Source: an uncultured Sphingomonadaceae bacterium
GTDB lineage: Bacteria; Pseudomonadota; Alphaproteobacteria; Sphingomonadales; Sphingomonadaceae
NCBI GenBank assembly: GCA_947499975.1
Contig: CANMQE010000001.1
Location: 1,364,001-1,428,000, forward strand
Length of the DNA stretch: 64,000 nt
Reading direction: 5' to 3'
The position numbers were made by a program, and so were the translations under genes. Below the pieces are notes generated by a model, which ran no database searches, was not told where the DNA came from, and was given only the letters and a program-made list of their open reading frames with translations. Positions 63,328 to 64,000 of the stretch are shown piece after piece (position 1 is the stretch's first letter; every line of letters starts with the position of its first letter).

Positions 63328-63798
63328 CTAGTTTCTCTCGTCTTTCAGCAGGCGGAGCCGCAGGTCGATCGTCCTGCTGCGATTGTCCGGCAGATCGTCC
63401 AGGGCGAAATAGCGCGCGTCCACCACCTCGCGCATGTCCGGCCGTGGCTGACCCTTCACCCGGCCCGTGAACACGCGCACGTGATTGGTGGAGCCGAGAA
63501 ATTCGTTGGTCTGGATGCCCAGGAACTCAGGTTCTGCCAGCGTGCAGTCCAGCTCTTCGCGCAATTCGCGCAAGGCCGCCAATCCGGCATCCTCGCTGCG
63601 CCGCATTCCCCCGCCCGGCAGTGCCCAGACAGGCGGGCCGTAGGAATGGCGCACCAGCAGCACCCGCCCCTCTCCATCCCGCCCGATGATGCAGCAGCCG
63701 TGCACCTCCCCCGCCACGTGGCGCAGGAACAGGCGGCGCAGGCCGTGGCCCGCGCGATACATCAGCCGGTGCAGCGGCGCGGGGATCAGGTGAAGCAT
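63328..63798 (-). CDS. Nudix hydrolase
   Basis: A 156-residue enzyme with a Nudix box at 63-85, PGGGMRRSEDAGLAALRELREELD; the canonical Gly after the REUXEE block is Asp here. Nudix enzymes hydrolyse nucleoside diphosphates linked to other groups; the substrate is unknown. A short basic N-terminus (RLMYRAGHGLRRLFLRH) precedes the fold. Its first 13 bases overlap the end of the pgl gene, so they may be coupled. Confidence 0.92.
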   Translation of the reverse strand: MLHLIPAPLHRLMYRAGHGLRRLFLRHVAGEVHGCCIIGRDGEGRVLLVRHSYGPPVWALPGGGMRRSEDAGLAALRELREELDCTLAEPEFLGIQTNEFLGSTNHVRVFTGRVKGQPRPDMREVVDARYFALDDLPDNRSRTIDLRLRLLKDERN

Positions 63799-64000
63799 GT
63801 CACCTGCTGGCGCGCCCCGTCCAGAAGCCGGGCGACGGGCAGATCGCTCTCGCCCTCGGCAGCGGTATCGAACACGGCGCGCTTGTCGTCCCCGCGGATG
63901 ACGAACATCAGCGCATCGCTATCGAGCAGCGATGGCATGGTCAGCGTCACCCTGTCGAAGGGGGCTTCCGGCGGCAGGGGATCGGGCGTCAGCCGGCGGA
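63786..64000 (-). CDS. pgl: 6-phosphogluconolactonase, C-terminal part (cut by window edge)
   Basis: The last about 71 residues of a protein reading RLTPDPLPPEAPFDRVTLTM, PSLLDSDALMFVIRGDDKRAVFD and LPVARLLDGARQQVTCF (in parts), ending at a TGA at 63788-63786. This matches the C-terminus of 6-phosphogluconolactonases (RVTLTLPaLL...LlitGeeKravl...lPvarLL). It hydrolyses 6-phosphogluconolactone in the pentose-phosphate/Entner-Doudoroff routes. The gene continues beyond the window. It overlaps the Nudix start by 13 bases. Confidence 0.78.
   Translation of the reverse strand, partial: RRLTPDPLPPEAPFDRVTLTMPSLLDSDALMFVIRGDDKRAVFDTAAEGESDLPVARLLDGARQQVTCFT

Overview
The window looks like chromosomal DNA of an alphaproteobacterium of the order Sphingomonadales, most likely an Erythrobacteraceae-type marine or freshwater aerobe. 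The evidence is high G+C with strong GC3 bias, a lycopene-type carotenoid operon (crtY-crtI-crtB), the gene order hisB-hisH-hisA-hisF-hisE-HIT, a complete ybgC-tolQRAB-pal cluster, a gallate-dioxygenase-type fused LigAB enzyme, and many small proteins of families common in sphingomonads (DUF2945, DUF3008, DUF3140, DUF1328, DUF6491, DUF6152). Genus assignment is inference. I saw no rRNA, tRNA, insertion sequence, prophage or CRISPR array.

Layout. 0-2.2 kb: p-hydroxybenzoate catabolism (AraC-type regulator divergent from pobA). 2.2-8.5 kb: M1 peptidase, exported unknown, GH16 glucanase, hemF, PdeM-type phosphoesterase, and infC with an apparent ATA start. 8.6-12 kb: bacterial NHEJ operon (ku-ligD). 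12-16.6 kb: VOC protein, SLC13 transporter, Cys/Met PLP enzyme with a structured leader, META-like and J-domain proteins. 17-21.4 kb: Tol-Pal envelope system. 21.5-25.5 kb: histidine operon interrupted by two tiny unrecognised genes. 25.6-30.8 kb: SspB-like adaptor, gmk, S8 protease, dapD. 30.8-33.9 kb: a small membrane protein followed by a tightly packed eight-gene run of small, stress-associated DUF proteins. 33.9-45.7 kb: gallate dioxygenase, then a long stretch of small periplasmic, membrane and nucleic-acid-binding proteins (SWIB, PEBP, S41, fasciclin, cold-shock and others), some preceded by GGAAC-N16/17-NGTN elements like those read by the alphaproteobacterial general stress sigma factor EcfG. 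45.8-51.5 kb: thiC under a TPP riboswitch, AbgT transporter, and a SRAP-family protein lacking its catalytic cysteine. 51.7-59.3 kb: S9 peptidase, MipA/OmpV porin-like protein, and the crtY-crtI-LOG-crtB operon. 59.3-64 kb: glpD with a Bcr/CflA-type exporter, dinB, a Nudix hydrolase and the end of pgl.

Functional themes: aromatic acid catabolism (PobA makes protocatechuate; the fused LigAB enzyme opens gallate or protocatechuate rings), envelope maintenance (Tol-Pal and several exported peptidases), DNA repair (Ku/LigD, PdeM, DinB, SRAP-like protein), carotenoid synthesis, and a broad set of candidate general-stress genes. The best leads for something undescribed are the DUF2945-DUF3008-DUF3140-DUF1810-cupin-PNPOx-DUF3253-DoxX operon, the catalytically incomplete SRAP protein, and the AT-rich membrane microprotein embedded between hisA and hisF. 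All start choices were made by reading motifs, Shine-Dalgarno sequences and overlaps by eye; no database search was run.
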